Assembly (NCBI RefSeq): GCF_002583405.1
Contig: NZ_BCMJ01000002.1
Span: forward strand, 1 to 64,000
DNA from: Secundilactobacillus silagincola
GTDB taxonomy: Bacteria > Bacillota > Bacilli > Lactobacillales > Lactobacillaceae
Length of the DNA: 64,000 nt
Direction: 5' to 3'
The notes beneath the pieces were generated by a model that searched no databases, was not told where the DNA came from, and worked only from the letters and a program-made list of their open reading frames with translations. Position numbers and translations under genes: made by a program. Of the stretch, positions 1 to 9,751 are shown one piece after another (position 1 is the first letter of the stretch; each line of letters begins with the position of its first letter).

Positions 1-2
1 AG

Positions 3-3000
3 AAGCTACAGCAAGCTAACCCGAATTACACGCTTGAAAGTGCCAACGTGACCGGTGGTCAGTTCCACATTACAGCGGCACCAGTAACGATCATCGCGCC
101 AACTTTGACGAAGAGCTATGACGGCCAGAGTTATACTGGTAGCGATAATGAAGCAAAAATTGTCGGTCTGCCAGCCAATCCGCAAGCAACTAAATTGAAT
201 TACAGTCTGACTGATCTGAGTCAGGATACGAATGTGCAAGCTAATGGCTATGGCATCGAAATACAGCTTGGTGAGAATCCAAACTATGATGTTAAAACTG
301 TTTCTGGACATTTAACGATCAACTCTAAGCAATTGGCTGCCAACGCAATTGTGATTAGCCAAGCATCTAAAGTTTACGATAATAACGCCAACACTGTGCC
401 AGTATTTACGTTAAGCGCACCAGATACTGCAACTTATCCCAACTTCGTAATGCCTACAAATTTGACGGCAACTGATTTTGATACTTCAAAGGCTGCTAGT
501 CAAAAGGTTGGTCATTATCCGGTTACTTTGACCGCTGATGGCGTTCAGAAACTGCAAGATGTTAACCCGAACTATGTTGTTTCAGCCAATAGTATTAGTA
601 GTGGTTTACTCAATATCACAACAAAGACGATTACCATTATTGGTCCGCAATTAACTAAGACCTATGATGGCAAAGCCTACGCAGGTCAGTATCAGGTTTC
701 AGTTGATGGTTTACCGGTAAATGGCGTTAAACCTAGCTTTGACTTAACGGATATTAGCGGTGACATCAATGCTGGTACTTACACACTGACTGCTTCTGGT
801 GAAGACATTGGAAATTATGCCGTCACTTATAAGGCTGGTTCGCTGATAATCAACAAGGCTGACTTAACAGCCACAATCAACGATCAGACAAAAGTTTATG
901 ATAATAATGCTGCCAATGATCCAGAAAATTACACGGTACAATTATCAACTGGCGACCAGTTAACGTTACCTAGTTCAGACTTTAATCTCGCTGCTAATAA
1001 TGGTGGTAGTTTTAGTCAAAACGTTGGTAATTACACTGTTAGTTTGAACAGTGATGGCATCAATGCGGTTAACCAGCAAATGCAAAACTACATCTTAGCA
1101 GCTTCAAACGTACCAACAGGTCATTTCAACATCACTCCTGAACAGGTCGCTACTGGAGCCATTTCAATTGACTCAGCCAGCAAAGTTTACGATGGCGATG
1201 CCAATACGGATCCTAAGACTTATGGATTGACTGTTTCAAATCAATATCCAGAAGTCGTTATTCCCGACAATTTGACAGCTGCGGACTTTGATACTACTGG
1301 TATCGATAGTCAAAATGTTGGTAACTATAACGTAAAATTAACTCAATCTGGTATTGATAAGCTTAATCAAGCCAACACCAATTACCGAATCGATGCTGAT
1401 AGTATCAGTAGCGGTCAACTTCACATTACCAAACGGCCTGTAACCATTACCGCAGATGATGTGCAAAAGGTTTATGATGGCAGTTCTTATGATGAACCAG
1501 GTACAGCTAAAGTTGCCAGTAACATACAATCCGGTACGCCGTTAATTTATACTGTAAATGTGCCTAAGAATGTCAATACAGTTACTAGTGCACCAATTAC
1601 GATTACTGCCGATACGACTGTTAACTCGAACTACGCGCTGACAACGGTTGATGGGAAATTAACTATTTCACCTAAGGTATTAGCAGATAACGCAATCACC
1701 ATCAGTCATGCTACTAAGACTTATGATGATGATGCCAATAACGTTCCAACATTTACTTTAAGTGCACCAGATGCAACGGACGATCCAAACTTCGTGATGC
1801 CAACGAACCTTACTACCGCTGATTTTAATACGACTTTAGCGGCTAGTCAGAACGTTGGCGACTATGATGTCAGCTTGACAGATAGCGGTATCCAGAAGCT
1901 CAAGGACGTTAATCCGAACTACGTCATTTCCACGAAGAGTGTTGGCAATGGTTCGTTGAACATTACACGAAAGACCATTTCAATCAGCGCACCAACACTA
2001 TCAAAGATTTACGATGGTTATGCTTATTCTGGTAATGATTTGTCGGGAACAGTGACTGATCAGATTGGCAATCAACAACCCGTTTATCGTCTGACTGATT
2101 TAAGTCAAGATGTGAATGCTGATGGTTACGAGATTGATGTCATCGTTGATCCTACTGCTGCAGTAAATCAAAACTATGACATTCAAACTGCTACGGGTAA
2201 ATTAACTATCAATAAGGCTCCCGTTACCATTACAGCGCCACAAGGTTTAACCAAAGTCTATGACGGTAGTGGTTATGTTTTGAATGACGACAGTGCTACA
2301 GTGACAGGCAAGCCTGATAACGGTGCGACTGTTAACTATCATTTGTCATCACTTGAGACAGCTGTTAATGCAGGTACGTACTCAGTGAATGTTACTGATA
2401 CGACTGACAATCCAAACTACGACATTACAGTGGTTCCAAGTACGTTTAGCGTAACTAAGAATACTGAGGCGTCTGTTCAAATCGGATCGGCAAGCAAGAC
2501 TTACGATAACGATGAGAATACGAATCCTAAACAATATGTAGTGACGTTACCAGCTGGTGTCAACGCACCTTCAAACTGGTCGGCTGATGATTTTGAAGTT
2601 TCTGGTAACAGTCAAAACGTTGGTTCGTATGCTGTTACATTAAGTGATAGTGGGATTCAAAAATTAAATGCTGCTAACACTAACTACAGCTTTGCGATTG
2701 ACAACGTGAAGGCTGGACGGTTGACGATTACATCGGCACCAATCACCGTGACAGCACCTACCATGAGTAAGACCTATGATGGTTCAACTTATGCAGGTGA
2801 GTATCAAGCTGCAGTGGCTGGTACACCAGTAAAAGCAACTGCGCCAAGCTTTGTTTTGACTGATATTAGCCAAGATATCAATGCTGGTACGTACGGTATC
2901 CAAGCAACCGCTAAGGATAATACTGCCAATTACGCCATTACCTATGTTGGTGGTACATTGACGATTACACCGCAAGCATTGGGTCAGGCAACTGGTAATT

Positions 3001-4991
3001 CAGTCGATTCACCAGCCAATACCAACGCTCCGGCTGATAACTCCCAGAGTGACAAGTTTGTAGTCGTTAAGGGTGCTACTAAGGTCTATGATGGCGATGC
3101 CAGCACGGATCCCATTACGTACCAGGTGTTTGCACCAAGTGATTATGCCGACTTTAATGTGCCGACGTTCACTGCTGATGACTTTACAACGGTCAATGAT
3201 GGTCAAAATGTTGGTAATCACGCAGTTTCCTTGAATGCTGCTGGTCTTGCAAAATTGCAGGCAGCCAACAAGAACTACACCTTTAACGCACAGTCGATTC
3301 AAAATGGGTTATTAGTGATCACACCAGCACCAATTTCGATTGCTGCACCCAACCTGACTAAACAATATGATGGTTATCCTTATGCGGGGGCATTGACGCC
3401 AGTGATCACCGGCGTACCTGCACAGGGTGTTGCTCCGGTTTATACGCTGCCATCATTGAATGATGATGTTGATGCAGGAAATTATCCAATTTTGGTTGAT
3501 ATTTCGGCTAATGATAATCCAAACTACACGATTTCAACGACTCCAGGACAGTTAACCATCAACCCGATGACGCCACAATTCCGCTTCATGATTGACGCAA
3601 CATATCAACTGTATACTGGCGCGTCAGCGGATGATCAGCACGTTTATAAAGTCACAATAACGGGCGCTGATTTGGTTCAACCACAGTGGACCCCAGAGGA
3701 CTTTGTGGTTTCAGGCACTCCCGATGCGGTTGGAGCCTATCCAGTGACATTGAGCAGTACCGGCTGGAAGAAGCTACAGCAAGCTAATCCAAATGATGTC
3801 ATCAATGTAGATCCAGCAAAGGTAACACCAGGTGAGCTAGTCATTGAGCCAATCGATGTGGAAAAAGCTGATTTAGGTCAAATTCAAGTCGGCAGCCAGA
3901 CGAAGGTTTACGATGGCGAAACGGATGATCCAACTAACTACACGGTGACGTTACCAGATAAGCTGATAGCGCCAGTTTGGACAGCCAGTGATTTTGAACG
4001 TCAAGATGCCAGTGAAACTGCCGGTAACTACGCTGTAACGTTGAGTGATTCTGGTTTGACGGCGCTTCAAGCTGCTAATCCAAACTATGTCATTAGCGCG
4101 GAAGATATTACTCCTGGTCAATTGACGATTACTAAGGCACCGGTCACGATTACTGCACCTAGTGGTATTTCAAAGACTGACGATGGTCAGCCATATTCAG
4201 GTTCGGCTACTGGTAAAGTAACCGGACAACCAGCAAATGGCACGTCGGTTGTTTATCAGCTGGATTATGGCAATAACGGCAGCGTTGGTACGCATTTGAT
4301 CAACGTTATCGCGAGTCCCAAGCTGAATCCTAATTATGACATTACAGCTGTTTCGAACAGCTATCAGATTTTGCCGCAACCGGTCGTTGTGACGCCATCT
4401 GTTCCAGTTGAGACGAAACAGCCACAATCAGTTGTAGTGACACCGTTTGTACCAGCTAAGATGAGGCAACCACAAACTGTGGTTGAGAAATCAACATTGC
4501 CAGTGAAGCAGTTAATCGTCAACTATTTAGTTGATAAAAATGACCCAAGTACGCATCAGGCGGCTGAAATCGTTCCACCTGCTCACGAACTTGATGAGGC
4601 AAAGCACATTGTTGAATCTGCTCCTGAACAGGGAGAGTTAGTTGTATCAAACCAGACTGGTTCGAATTCTAACCGACGTACCAATAAACACAATAAGCGC
4701 ACCGTTAGTCCGGCATCCGAACAGACTACGCAGAACGACACGCAGCAAGTCAATTACGCAGGTAATTCGCCTTACAGAATGTCGGCGATTACTGCTGGTA
4801 AACAGAGTGCTCAGTCCTTGACACAACTGTCGTCTAGCCAATCGCCAAAGACTGGTACGGACAAGGCGGCTGTGGCGAACCAATTACCGCAAACTAATGA
4901 AACACAGTCATCATGGTTTGCTATATTGGGTGCGATGTTGATGAGTTTATTGGGATTATTAGGCTTTAAGAAACGCAGATCAGATCGATAA
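3..4991 (+). CDS. MBG-repeat cell-wall-anchored surface protein (5' end outside window)
   Basis: The reading frame is open from the first bases, with repeat-type sequence before the first in-frame start codon (GTG at 48), so the N-terminus and signal peptide lie upstream. At least sixteen repeats of about 85 residues follow. They are of two kinds, one around K-x-YDG-x-x-Y-x-G (for example LTKTYDGKAYAG) and one around KVYDNxANTxP with QNVGNYxVxL, as in MBG/mucin-binding-like surface proteins. A stalk near 4375-4520 carries VVVTPxVP motifs. The C-terminus has the sorting signal LPQTNE at 4884, a hydrophobic helix and a KKRRSDR tail, the LPQTxE form familiar from L. plantarum-type sortase substrates. 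It is expected to be covalently attached to peptidoglycan and to act as an adhesin; ligand unknown. Confidence 0.93.
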   Translation, partial: KLQQANPNYTLESANVTGGQFHITAAPVTIIAPTLTKSYDGQSYTGSDNEAKIVGLPANPQATKLNYSLTDLSQDTNVQANGYGIEIQLGENPNYDVKTVSGHLTINSKQLAANAIVISQASKVYDNNANTVPVFTLSAPDTATYPNFVMPTNLTATDFDTSKAASQKVGHYPVTLTADGVQKLQDVNPNYVVSANSISSGLLNITTKTITIIGPQLTKTYDGKAYAGQYQVSVDGLPVNGVKPSFDLTDISGDINAGTYTLTASGEDIGNYAVTYKAGSLIINKADLTATINDQTKVYDNNAANDPENYTVQLSTGDQLTLPSSDFNLAANNGGSFSQNVGNYTVSLNSDGINAVNQQMQNYILAASNVPTGHFNITPEQVATGAISIDSASKVYDGDANTDPKTYGLTVSNQYPEVVIPDNLTAADFDTTGIDSQNVGNYNVKLTQSGIDKLNQANTNYRIDADSISSGQLHITKRPVTITADDVQKVYDGSSYDEPGTAKVASNIQSGTPLIYTVNVPKNVNTVTSAPITITADTTVNSNYALTTVDGKLTISPKVLADNAITISHATKTYDDDANNVPTFTLSAPDATDDPNFVMPTNLTTADFNTTLAASQNVGDYDVSLTDSGIQKLKDVNPNYVISTKSVGNGSLNITRKTISISAPTLSKIYDGYAYSGNDLSGTVTDQIGNQQPVYRLTDLSQDVNADGYEIDVIVDPTAAVNQNYDIQTATGKLTINKAPVTITAPQGLTKVYDGSGYVLNDDSATVTGKPDNGATVNYHLSSLETAVNAGTYSVNVTDTTDNPNYDITVVPSTFSVTKNTEASVQIGSASKTYDNDENTNPKQYVVTLPAGVNAPSNWSADDFEVSGNSQNVGSYAVTLSDSGIQKLNAANTNYSFAIDNVKAGRLTITSAPITVTAPTMSKTYDGSTYAGEYQAAVAGTPVKATAPSFVLTDISQDINAGTYGIQATAKDNTANYAITYVGGTLTITPQALGQATGNSVDSPANTNAPADNSQSDKFVVVKGATKVYDGDASTDPITYQVFAPSDYADFNVPTFTADDFTTVNDGQNVGNHAVSLNAAGLAKLQAANKNYTFNAQSIQNGLLVITPAPISIAAPNLTKQYDGYPYAGALTPVITGVPAQGVAPVYTLPSLNDDVDAGNYPILVDISANDNPNYTISTTPGQLTINPMTPQFRFMIDATYQLYTGASADDQHVYKVTITGADLVQPQWTPEDFVVSGTPDAVGAYPVTLSSTGWKKLQQANPNDVINVDPAKVTPGELVIEPIDVEKADLGQIQVGSQTKVYDGETDDPTNYTVTLPDKLIAPVWTASDFERQDASETAGNYAVTLSDSGLTALQAANPNYVISAEDITPGQLTITKAPVTITAPSGISKTDDGQPYSGSATGKVTGQPANGTSVVYQLDYGNNGSVGTHLINVIASPKLNPNYDITAVSNSYQILPQPVVVTPSVPVETKQPQSVVVTPFVPAKMRQPQTVVEKSTLPVKQLIVNYLVDKNDPSTHQAAEIVPPAHELDEAKHIVESAPEQGELVVSNQTGSNSNRRTNKHNKRTVSPASEQTTQNDTQQVNYAGNSPYRMSAITAGKQSAQSLTQLSSSQSPKTGTDKAAVANQLPQTNETQSSWFAILGAMLMSLLGLLGFKKRRSDR

Positions 4992-5014
4992 TTCATTGAG
5001 AAGACTGTAAAATT

Positions 5015-5055
5015 AAAAAGCACGTTTGCCGATTTTTCTGGCAAATGTGCTTTTT
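5015..5055 (+). terminator. Rho-independent terminator after the surface protein gene
   Basis: An inverted repeat of AAAAGCACGTTTGCC and GGCAAATGTGCTTTT (one G-T pair) with a short loop, followed by a T run, lies 24 bases after the stop codon. Confidence 0.85.
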
Positions 5056-5171
5056 GAATTGACCAATTATTTTAACGGTTAACATTTGTTTACGATTAGC
5101 GAAGTGAAGTGCGAAATAGTCGTTATCTTCAGTTAATGGTGCTATAAATAAGAACGAGATGGGGTGATTAA

Positions 5172-5996
5172 ATGATGCCAAGTTTAGGCTTAAAAGCAAG
5201 TACATCGCTGGAACAAATCGATGAGCGGTTACAATATCAACCGTCAGTGTTTGAATTTTACACGGATGCTCACGACATGACTAAGAACGGACTGGCACAT
5301 TTGGAAGAAATGGTCAAGTACGTTCAGTCGGCAGGTGTGCGCCAGATTGTGATCCATCACCCGATGGCGTATGATCACCATCATAATGAAGTTGCTGTTT
5401 CGGCACTTAAAGATCCGGCTGGCTATCAGTTTATGATGAGTAGCGCGGATGCCTTGATCGAATTGGCTATTAAATTAAACGTTCAGGTGCTTATTCACGG
5501 CGGTTACTCAGACAAAGAAGCAGTAGTTAATTCCTTCGGTGATTTTAAAACCGCGCGAAAAGTGATTTTTGCCCGATTGGATTATTTCCAGAAGATGGGT
5601 GGCGACCACGTGATGTTTGAAAATTCAATTTCGCCAGCTTTTGATTATGGTGATGAGGAGATTGAAGAAACTGTCATGGCGCACCATTACCGGTTGTGCT
5701 ACGATATTAGTCACGGTTTTATTGTGCTGCACGGCGATAACGATAAATTAGTTAACAGTATTGCTCGGTTGGCGCCGCAAACGGTTCACTATCATCTGGT
5801 GGACTCTATGGGACAACATCACGACAGTCTACAATTGGGCAAAGGTAAGATTGACTGGCAGCGGGTCATGAAAGTGGTTAATCCTAAAGCGACTAATATT
5901 TACGAAATTGACTTAGCTGATCAAAACGATAGTCGAGAGATGCGCGCTAGCCATGAGTACTTGACTAACCTGCTGTCAACTCAGCAGATTCACTAG
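5172..5996 (+). CDS. Sugar phosphate isomerase/epimerase-like TIM-barrel protein
   Basis: The 274-residue protein resembles the xylose-isomerase-like/AP-endonuclease-2 TIM-barrel family. Visible metal-type motifs along the barrel are VIHHPMAYDHHH near residue 57, LIHGGYSD near 107, MFENSI near 149, CYDISHGF near 177 and YHLVDSMGQHHD near 211. These His/Glu/Asp residues at strand ends fit divalent-metal binding. It has no signal peptide and is probably cytoplasmic. A GGGGTG ribosome site precedes the double ATG at 5172/5175; the first is used here. It lies 9 bases before tag and probably shares its transcript. Substrate is unknown; an endonuclease IV-like role is possible but the protein lacks clear Nfo motifs. 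Confidence 0.75.
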   Translation: MMPSLGLKASTSLEQIDERLQYQPSVFEFYTDAHDMTKNGLAHLEEMVKYVQSAGVRQIVIHHPMAYDHHHNEVAVSALKDPAGYQFMMSSADALIELAIKLNVQVLIHGGYSDKEAVVNSFGDFKTARKVIFARLDYFQKMGGDHVMFENSISPAFDYGDEEIEETVMAHHYRLCYDISHGFIVLHGDNDKLVNSIARLAPQTVHYHLVDSMGQHHDSLQLGKGKIDWQRVMKVVNPKATNIYEIDLADQNDSREMRASHEYLTNLLSTQQIH

Positions 5997-6005
5997 GAGG
6001 AAACT

Positions 6006-6569
6006 ATGACACGATGCGATTGGGCAGAGAATGCCGATGACCTCATGACGCATTACCACGACTACGAATGGGGCGTACCCACTAAAGATGAGCGCGAAAC
6101 CTTTGAGCTGATGACGTTGGAAATGATGCAGGCGGGGTTGAGCTGGCAAACCGTTTTAAGCAAGCGGGAGAACTTTCGAGCGGCGTTCGCTAATTTTGAC
6201 GTGGACAGGGTTGCCCAATTTAACGATGATGATATGGTTAGACTCGTCAACGATGCTGGAATTATTCGTAATAAGTTGAAGATCAAGGATACTATTCATA
6301 ACGCAAGACAGTTGGTTGAATGGCATCACGCAGGTAGGACCATGAACGCTTATTTATGGTCGTTTGTTGGTGATCAGCCAGTTATAAACCGATATCCAAC
6401 AATGGCGGACGTGCCAGCACAAACGCCATTGTCACAGCAAGTCAGTAAAGCGCTGAAACAAGCTGGGTTCAAGTTTGTGGGGCCGACGATCGTTCAATCT
6501 TGGCTGGAAGCACTGGGCATTTTAGATGATCATTTGGCTAAGTGTACGGTGAATCATTTAGGTGAATAG
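6006..6569 (+). CDS. tag: DNA-3-methyladenine glycosylase I
   Basis: Tag excises 3-methyladenine from alkylated DNA as the first step of base excision repair. The 187-residue protein is of normal family length and begins MTRCDW. Cys4 and a His near residue 16-18, with His176 and Cys180 at the C-terminus (HLAKC), match the zinc-snap ligands of the family. The central YEWGVP, GLSWQTVLSKRE and GIIRNKLKI segments are typical of Tag. AGGAGG lies 6 bases upstream of the ATG. It is the second gene of a likely two-gene unit. Confidence 0.95.
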   Translation: MTRCDWAENADDLMTHYHDYEWGVPTKDERETFELMTLEMMQAGLSWQTVLSKRENFRAAFANFDVDRVAQFNDDDMVRLVNDAGIIRNKLKIKDTIHNARQLVEWHHAGRTMNAYLWSFVGDQPVINRYPTMADVPAQTPLSQQVSKALKQAGFKFVGPTIVQSWLEALGILDDHLAKCTVNHLGE

Positions 6570-6699
6570 CGAAAAGCGGCATTAGGGCTACATTGGGCGG
6601 TATTTCATCCGATTTCTTAACTGAAATACACTTAAGAGTTTACTTTTTATTCAATACTTCAATGTAGCCAAAAATGGCTCAAACAAGCAAAGAGTTGCA

Positions 6700-6759
6700 A
6701 ATAAGGGCTCAAAACAGAAATCCCCAAAGTTCAGAGGATTTCCGTTTTGAGCCCTTATT
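6700..6759. terminator. Long bidirectional hairpin between tag and the histidine kinase
   Basis: The arms 6700-6723 and 6736-6759 form a stem of about 24 bp with one mismatch, around AATAAGGGCTCAAAAC. T-rich flanks on both sides let it end both the tag transcript and the convergent two-component operon. Confidence 0.75.
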
Positions 6760-6768
6760 CTCCACTCT

Positions 6769-8124
6769 TTAAACGCTTGTTTTCGCACTCTTCAGTGGAA
6801 TCGTCACATTAAAAACCGACCCACAAGGTTCATTATCCTTAACGTTAATCTTACCGTGATGCCGGGTGACAATCCACTTAGCGATTGCTAAGCCAAGACC
6901 GTTACCCCCGGTTTTAGAATTACGGGATTTATCAGTGCGGTAAAAACGTTCAAAAATCTTCGTTTTCTCCGAATCCGCGATACCGGGGCCAGTATCTGCA
7001 ACTTGTAGGTGCAGGGCTTCATGCTGAAGCGGATCGTGAATCCGTTTGGCGTTCACGGTGACAGTGCCATTGGTTGGGGTGTATTTAATAGCATTGTCTA
7101 GCAGGATGGTGAGTACCTGACGGATGAGATCAGGATCAAACGAACCGTGACCAGAGACTTTAATATTGGCTTTAAGCTCTTTTTGCTGACTGGTGGCAAT
7201 GTCACTGTATAGCTTGACGGATTTTTCCAACCATGGCTGGAGATCGACATCGGTTTGGTTAAGTTGAATCACGTTAGAATCTGATCTTGCCAGCATTAGT
7301 AGCTGGTTGGTTAATGTCTGCATGTGTCGCACTTCATCCAGAGCAGTTGAAACTTCCTCAGCTTCATCCATGATTCGTGATTTAGGCTTAGTCAGCAAAT
7401 ATTCCAGCTGATTTTGAATCACTGTTAGTGGCGTCCGCAGTTCGTGGGCAGCGTTACCAGAGAAGTCACGCTGTTTGCGCCAGGCGAGAATGATGGGTTT
7501 CATACTTGAACGAGATAGGAAGTAGGCAATCGCAATTGCTAATATCCAGAAAATAATCAGGGTAGTTACCAAGGCAGTTCTGAAGTTGGTTAATGCTTGC
7601 AGATCAGCGTCAATGTTTTTCATGATTAACACGTAGCGCCCTGCGTAAACGGGATTAGGATTTGATTTGGGCACCTTGATCAATAACGTTTTAAAGTGGC
7701 CGGTGATGCCATCGGCCGTTAGCGACAAGTTACTAATGCGATTTAAATGCCGTTTAATTAACTGCGTGTTTTTCAGCAGATCATAGTCACGTTCACCCAG
7801 CATAGGATCATTGATAACCCTGCCGTTCTTATTGAAAACCACTAGGTTAGCACGAAAAGAGCCATCTTTAGGTGGCACTTGATTCTTGGCTTTCTGAGCT
7901 TTTTGCGCTTCGCTACCCATTAGATGGTTGACTCTAGGAACAGGGGAATTTTGCATGATTTGATTTTTTTGCCATTGCAGGCCATGGTTCATTTCGTGAT
8001 AAATTGATTGATAGAAGAGAAAATAAACGACTAGGCCTAAAGCAGCAAAAAGGAGGGCGAAGGTGACCAGTTCTTTAATGAAGAGCTGCCATTGCTGGTG
8101 CTTCTCGGCAGTTTTACCTTTCAT
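6769..8124 (-). CDS. Sensor histidine kinase (CiaH-like)
   Basis: This is a membrane sensor kinase of 451 residues. A first transmembrane helix at about residues 18-38 is followed by an extracellular loop of about 145 residues and a second helix at about 183-204. The dimerisation/H box is NAAHELRTPLTV with phospho-acceptor His227; the N box (DNAIKYTP), G1 (DTGPGI) and G2 (GGNGLGLAI) are intact, so it should be active. The AWRKQRDFSGNAAHELRTP linker resembles CiaH-type kinases, but the stimulus is unknown. Its start is one base beyond the stop of the response regulator gene, so the two are co-transcribed. Confidence 0.92.
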   Translation of the reverse strand: MKGKTAEKHQQWQLFIKELVTFALLFAALGLVVYFLFYQSIYHEMNHGLQWQKNQIMQNSPVPRVNHLMGSEAQKAQKAKNQVPPKDGSFRANLVVFNKNGRVINDPMLGERDYDLLKNTQLIKRHLNRISNLSLTADGITGHFKTLLIKVPKSNPNPVYAGRYVLIMKNIDADLQALTNFRTALVTTLIIFWILAIAIAYFLSRSSMKPIILAWRKQRDFSGNAAHELRTPLTVIQNQLEYLLTKPKSRIMDEAEEVSTALDEVRHMQTLTNQLLMLARSDSNVIQLNQTDVDLQPWLEKSVKLYSDIATSQQKELKANIKVSGHGSFDPDLIRQVLTILLDNAIKYTPTNGTVTVNAKRIHDPLQHEALHLQVADTGPGIADSEKTKIFERFYRTDKSRNSKTGGNGLGLAIAKWIVTRHHGKINVKDNEPCGSVFNVTIPLKSAKTSV

Positions 8125-8125
8125 T

Positions 8126-8815
8126 TTAAGCCTCCGTTTCCAGCATGTAACCTACGTTCCTCAGTGTCCGGATCGGTTGACTATTAGTCACATTTTTAAT
8201 TTTTTTGCGCAGGTTACTCATGTAGACTTCCACGACTGACAGCGCGGTTTCTGAGTCAAAGCCCCAAAGCCGGTCGAAGATTTGCTCCTTCGTAATAATG
8301 GTATCGGGATTCTGCAGAAAGTAGATTAGTAAATCATATTCTTTACCATTCAGTGACAGGTTCTCACCCTTTAGAGAAACTGTGCGACTATTTAGATTGG
8401 CGTTGAAGTCCGCCACGGTGAGCTGGTTATCAGTACCCATACTACCGGTTCGCCGTAACAGGGCTCTCACTCGCATGATGAGTTCCTCACGGTGGAAAGG
8501 TTTTGTGAGATAGTCGTCGGCGCCTAGTTGGAAACCACGAACTTTGTCATCTAGGGTATCCTTTGCGGTTAAGATGAGGACTGGCATTTCGAGCTGGCAT
8601 TCATGACGCCAATACTTCAAGATGTCGTAACCACTGACTTGGGGCAGCATGAGGTCCAACACTGCAAGGTCGTAGATACCGTCTTGTCCCAGCATTTGCC
8701 CCTCAAGGCCATCATTGCTCACCGTAATTTCAGCGATATCTGATAAAAAACGTTCTAAATTTTTGGCTAATGCGTCATCGTCTTCAACGATTAAGATTTT
8801 CAAACTTTTAGTCAT
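8126..8815 (-). CDS. OmpR/PhoB-family response regulator
   Basis: This is the cognate regulator of the adjacent kinase. The receiver domain has the acidic pocket EDDD at 11-14, the predicted phospho-acceptor Asp54 (VLDLMLP) and the conserved Lys in YLTKPF. The C-terminal winged helix (LSLNGKEYDLLIYFLQNPD through VVEVYMSNLRKKI and RTLRNVGYML) is the OmpR type that binds direct repeats. Length 229 is normal. A perfect 13-base palindrome AACTATAATAGTT at 8838-8850 lies just upstream and could be a control element or part of the promoter. It is the first gene of the two-gene operon. Confidence 0.95.
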   Translation of the reverse strand: MTKSLKILIVEDDDALAKNLERFLSDIAEITVSNDGLEGQMLGQDGIYDLAVLDLMLPQVSGYDILKYWRHECQLEMPVLILTAKDTLDDKVRGFQLGADDYLTKPFHREELIMRVRALLRRTGSMGTDNQLTVADFNANLNSRTVSLKGENLSLNGKEYDLLIYFLQNPDTIITKEQIFDRLWGFDSETALSVVEVYMSNLRKKIKNVTNSQPIRTLRNVGYMLETEA

Positions 8816-9062
8816 AGTGACCCTCCCTGTCCGCTTAAACTATAATAGTTCATACTATGTATTCTAAAGGGCCTAGGTCAATCGTTTTGGCTAAATTGTA
8901 ATGATATTGTGAGAAAGGCATCTCGTTGCCACGTTAAATACAGGCTGAAAAGGGGATTTCGTACGAAACGTTTAAAATTTAGTGTCATTCAGTGAGATTA
9001 ATTGACCTTTTCATCCAGAATCAGTAATCTATGTTTAACTAATAAAGTAAGGAGTGGCTGCT

Positions 9063-9749
9063 GTGCGCTATCAAGGTTGGTTAACATGGGTCACACTGGG
9101 ACTTGCCGTGGCGTTCGTGCCAATGGCAGTGGATTCCAAACCGGCACCCATTAATTTTGGCAGTCAGATGACAAGACTGATTGAACGGGTTGACCCCAAT
9201 TTTAAAACAACGACTCAGCAGACACAAAAGCAGGAAGTGTCGGCGGGAGATACGCCAATTGAATCGATTGTTCAGAATCGTAAGTTATCTCGGACTTACT
9301 ACTATCATTTTGACGCTAACGTTTCTGCCAGTGCTAAAACGGTTTTCGAGAATGCAGTTGCCGTTTATAATCAAACGGGTATCGTGAAACTCGTACCAGG
9401 TGACGGTACCGATCGGCAAAACTCAGTGACTTTTTTCGAGTACTCTAAGCAAATGCCAGATAGTGGCAACACGACTATGATTGAATCGGGACATGGTGGT
9501 CCGCAGATTATTCAGCAGACCGGTTGGAATGCCTATACCGCCAACCACGCCCGTGCTGGTCTGAACGCTTATTATCCAGCGGCTTCGCTGAGAAAATCGG
9601 TGGCAATTCACGAACTAGGACACGCGTTAGGGCTAGATCATAGTCGTTATCGTAATTCAGTGATGTATCCAGTGGATCAAGGCAATACTAGTCTTTCAAC
9701 CGGTGATATTAGTGCGCTAAAGACGATTTACGGTACGGAGGGTAATTAG
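9063..9749 (+). CDS. Secreted matrixin-type zinc metalloprotease
   Basis: The catalytic motif HELGHALGLDHS, followed by the Met-turn NSVMYP, identifies an M10/matrixin-like zinc protease. The protein starts with a short basic end and a hydrophobic stretch (WVTLGLAVAFVPM), which can export or anchor it. I place the start at GTG 9063, because AAGGAG at 9049-9054 is correctly spaced from it; an earlier in-frame GTG at 9054 overlaps that ribosome site. It is only two bases upstream of the ion-channel gene, so the two are expressed together. The substrate is not apparent. Confidence 0.85.
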   Translation: MRYQGWLTWVTLGLAVAFVPMAVDSKPAPINFGSQMTRLIERVDPNFKTTTQQTQKQEVSAGDTPIESIVQNRKLSRTYYYHFDANVSASAKTVFENAVAVYNQTGIVKLVPGDGTDRQNSVTFFEYSKQMPDSGNTTMIESGHGGPQIIQQTGWNAYTANHARAGLNAYYPAASLRKSVAIHELGHALGLDHSRYRNSVMYPVDQGNTSLSTGDISALKTIYGTEGN

Positions 9750-9751
9750 TC

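Noticed and set aside
48-4991. GTG 48 as the start of the surface protein
   Set aside because: Repeat-type protein sequence continues in frame to the window edge and there is no signal peptide; the gene is truncated by the window.
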